Part shown: piece by piece, positions 33,552 through 34,303 of the stretch
How positions within the stretch are numbered: the stretch's first letter is position 1
How the letters are laid out: the number at the start of each line of letters is the position of its first letter
Assembly: GCA_017694845.1 (NCBI GenBank)
Contig: JADIMI010000028.1
Coordinates: forward strand, 1-34,303
From: Candidatus Cryptobacteroides intestinavium
GTDB lineage: Bacteria > Bacteroidota > Bacteroidia > Bacteroidales > UBA932
Direction: 5' to 3'
Length of the DNA stretch: 34,303 nucleotides
Position numbers and translations under genes: made by a program
The notes under the pieces: generated by a model
What the model was told of the DNA's origin: nothing
What the model saw: only the letters and a program-made list of their open reading frames with translations
The model's database searches: none

Positions 33552-33769
33552 AGAATAAAAGTTCATAAGTGAAGCTTTATTGGAAACGATTTAGGTGGTG
33601 CTCAACTTATATGCCGTGAAATTTGTTGTTTGGCGTATTAGGTTGGGAAATATCTTTTGCAATAAAAAGAAAAAATGTCTGGAGCCATTTCGCTATAACA
33701 CATTCATTTCTCTTCCGCCTTTTAGTTGTGTTACAATGAAATATTTTCTTTAAAGTCATTTTATATGTT

Positions 33770-33788
33770 CTGAGAAATTATTTCTTAG
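33770..33788. promoter_or_regulatory. Near-palindromic operator-like site
   Basis: CTGAGAAATTATTTCTTAG has 9-bp arms that match at eight of nine positions around a single central base. It lies 7 bp upstream of the -7 element at 33796, where a repressor would block the promoter. No cognate regulator is identified; the nearby HTH protein is one candidate. Confidence 0.4.
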
Positions 33789-33795
33789 ATTTTCA

Positions 33796-33803
33796 TAACT
33801 TTG
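33796..33803 (+). promoter_or_regulatory. -7 element of the AT-rich gene
   Basis: TAACTTTG is an exact TAnnTTTG match 43 bp upstream of the ATG at 33847. Confidence 0.5.
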
Positions 33804-33846
33804 TACGTATTATGACAGAAAAAAGAATATTAAGTATAAGGCATAT

Positions 33847-34303
33847 ATGGGACTTAAGGTTGTTGATGCCACCGAAAATTTTAGGACGTGGCTTGAAAAG
33901 AGTTATATTGATATTGAATTAAAAAATGAATTGTCCAATGCATCAATATTGATAGTGCCGTTTGAGGATTTAAGAGATTCTATAGGCCCAGTTTTTCCTG
34001 TTGGTACAGATTCTTTATTGCAGTATTTCAAAAAGCAATTACCTCAGGGAATAAGTATTGATATATGTATTTCTGATAGTGATTATCAAACCTTTGAATT
34101 TAATAATCATTATAGAAAAATTGGGAAGTTTGTAATCAAGTCTGTTGCTATACCTGTTTTTGTATGTGTTATATCAGAATACATCTGTGATAAATATATA
34201 AAATCAGATGAATCAAAACCTCAGATACAAGTTATAGATAACTCTTCTACCCCAACTACTATAAACCATATAAGTACATTAACGGACAAACAGTATTTAG
34301 AGC
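33847..34303 (+). CDS. AT-rich gene of unknown function, cut by the window end
   Basis: An open frame from ATG 33847 to the end of the window (152 codons, no stop). The product begins MGLKVVDATENFRTWLEKSY. It has one likely membrane helix around residues 101-116 (KSVAIPVFVCVISEY) and continues with a polar, asparagine/threonine-rich stretch. Codon use is strongly AT-biased, unlike the core genes of the window. I do not recognise the family. The layout of a soluble head, one helix and an unseen C-terminal part leaves its role open; the sequence bias and the neighbouring hipBA/Mrr scar suggest recent acquisition. Confidence 0.65.
   Translation, partial: MGLKVVDATENFRTWLEKSYIDIELKNELSNASILIVPFEDLRDSIGPVFPVGTDSLLQYFKKQLPQGISIDICISDSDYQTFEFNNHYRKIGKFVIKSVAIPVFVCVISEYICDKYIKSDESKPQIQVIDNSSTPTTINHISTLTDKQYLE

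Larger units (their letters stand above)
33521..33846. other. AT-rich intergenic region between divergent genes
   Basis: This 326-bp gap holds the hipBA promoter on the minus strand and the promoter and a near-palindrome for the AT-rich gene on the plus strand. A 36-codon frame at 33812-33922 runs in another phase over the start of that gene and is probably chance. I see nothing else in it. Confidence 0.5.

Noticed and set aside
33812..33922. 36-codon frame over the start of the AT-rich gene
   Set aside because: It is short, overlaps in another phase, and has no recognisable feature; probably chance in AT-rich DNA.

Overview
The window looks like a chromosomal segment from an anaerobic or facultative member of the Bacteroidales. 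The signs are: at least 13 intergenic matches to the Bacteroidota -7 promoter motif TAnnTTTG, mostly weak Shine-Dalgarno sequences, lipoprotein glycosidases, and split ResB/CcsA cytochrome c maturation genes. Base composition is moderate (near 50% GC by eye), dropping sharply at the right edge and in one small fragment near 31.65-31.90 kb. I see no rRNA, tRNA, CRISPR array, integrase or transposase. The genus cannot be fixed from this sequence.

Left region (1-7893). A gene-free, repeat-rich stretch (paired hairpin repeats, 23-bp tandem repeats) precedes a tight three-gene operon that is the most striking item here. Gene 1 is a membrane protein with a CASTOR/POLLUX-like ion-channel layout (about four membrane segments, a DPG filter-like loop, two Rossmann/RCK-like domains) ending in a ryanodine-receptor-type RyR domain. 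Gene 2 is a 1465-residue DUF4062-STAND NTPase-beta-propeller protein resembling eukaryotic NWD1/TEP1/NPHP3 proteins. Gene 3 is a 95-residue stand-alone RyR domain. I infer a sensor-switch-channel system, possibly for defence or stress signalling; this is not demonstrated.

Middle region (7940-21592). Mostly metabolic and envelope genes: an exported protein of unknown function, two acyltransferase-3 membrane enzymes, an Old-Yellow-Enzyme-type reductase behind a steroid 5-alpha-reductase homologue (a pairing reminiscent of gut bile-acid/steroid reduction), CTP synthase, glutaminyl cyclase, an isochorismatase-fold hydrolase, a metallo-beta-lactamase-fold protein, a lipoprotein glycerophosphodiesterase, an unknown multi-pass membrane protein, free methionine-R-sulfoxide reductase, an AEC transporter and a Nudix-HD fusion.

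Cytochrome/sugar region (21689-27733). A tetrahaem NapC/NrfH-type cytochrome fused to a formylglycine-generating-enzyme-like domain without the catalytic cysteine pair is followed by two exported sugar-type enzymes (Gfo/Idh/MocA oxidoreductase, TIM-barrel isomerase/epimerase) and by ResB and CcsA, which attach haem to such cytochromes. The order suggests an extracytoplasmic sugar-redox pathway linked to the quinone pool.

Right region (27778-34303). A Vsr-type endonuclease without a visible cytosine methylase partner, a GH31 lipoprotein with a PA14 insert, then an accessory patch: a frameshifted SEC-C-motif remnant, the 3' end of an Mrr-type restriction gene fused directly behind the hipA stop codon, an intact hipBA-like toxin-antitoxin pair, and an AT-rich gene of unknown function cut by the window end.
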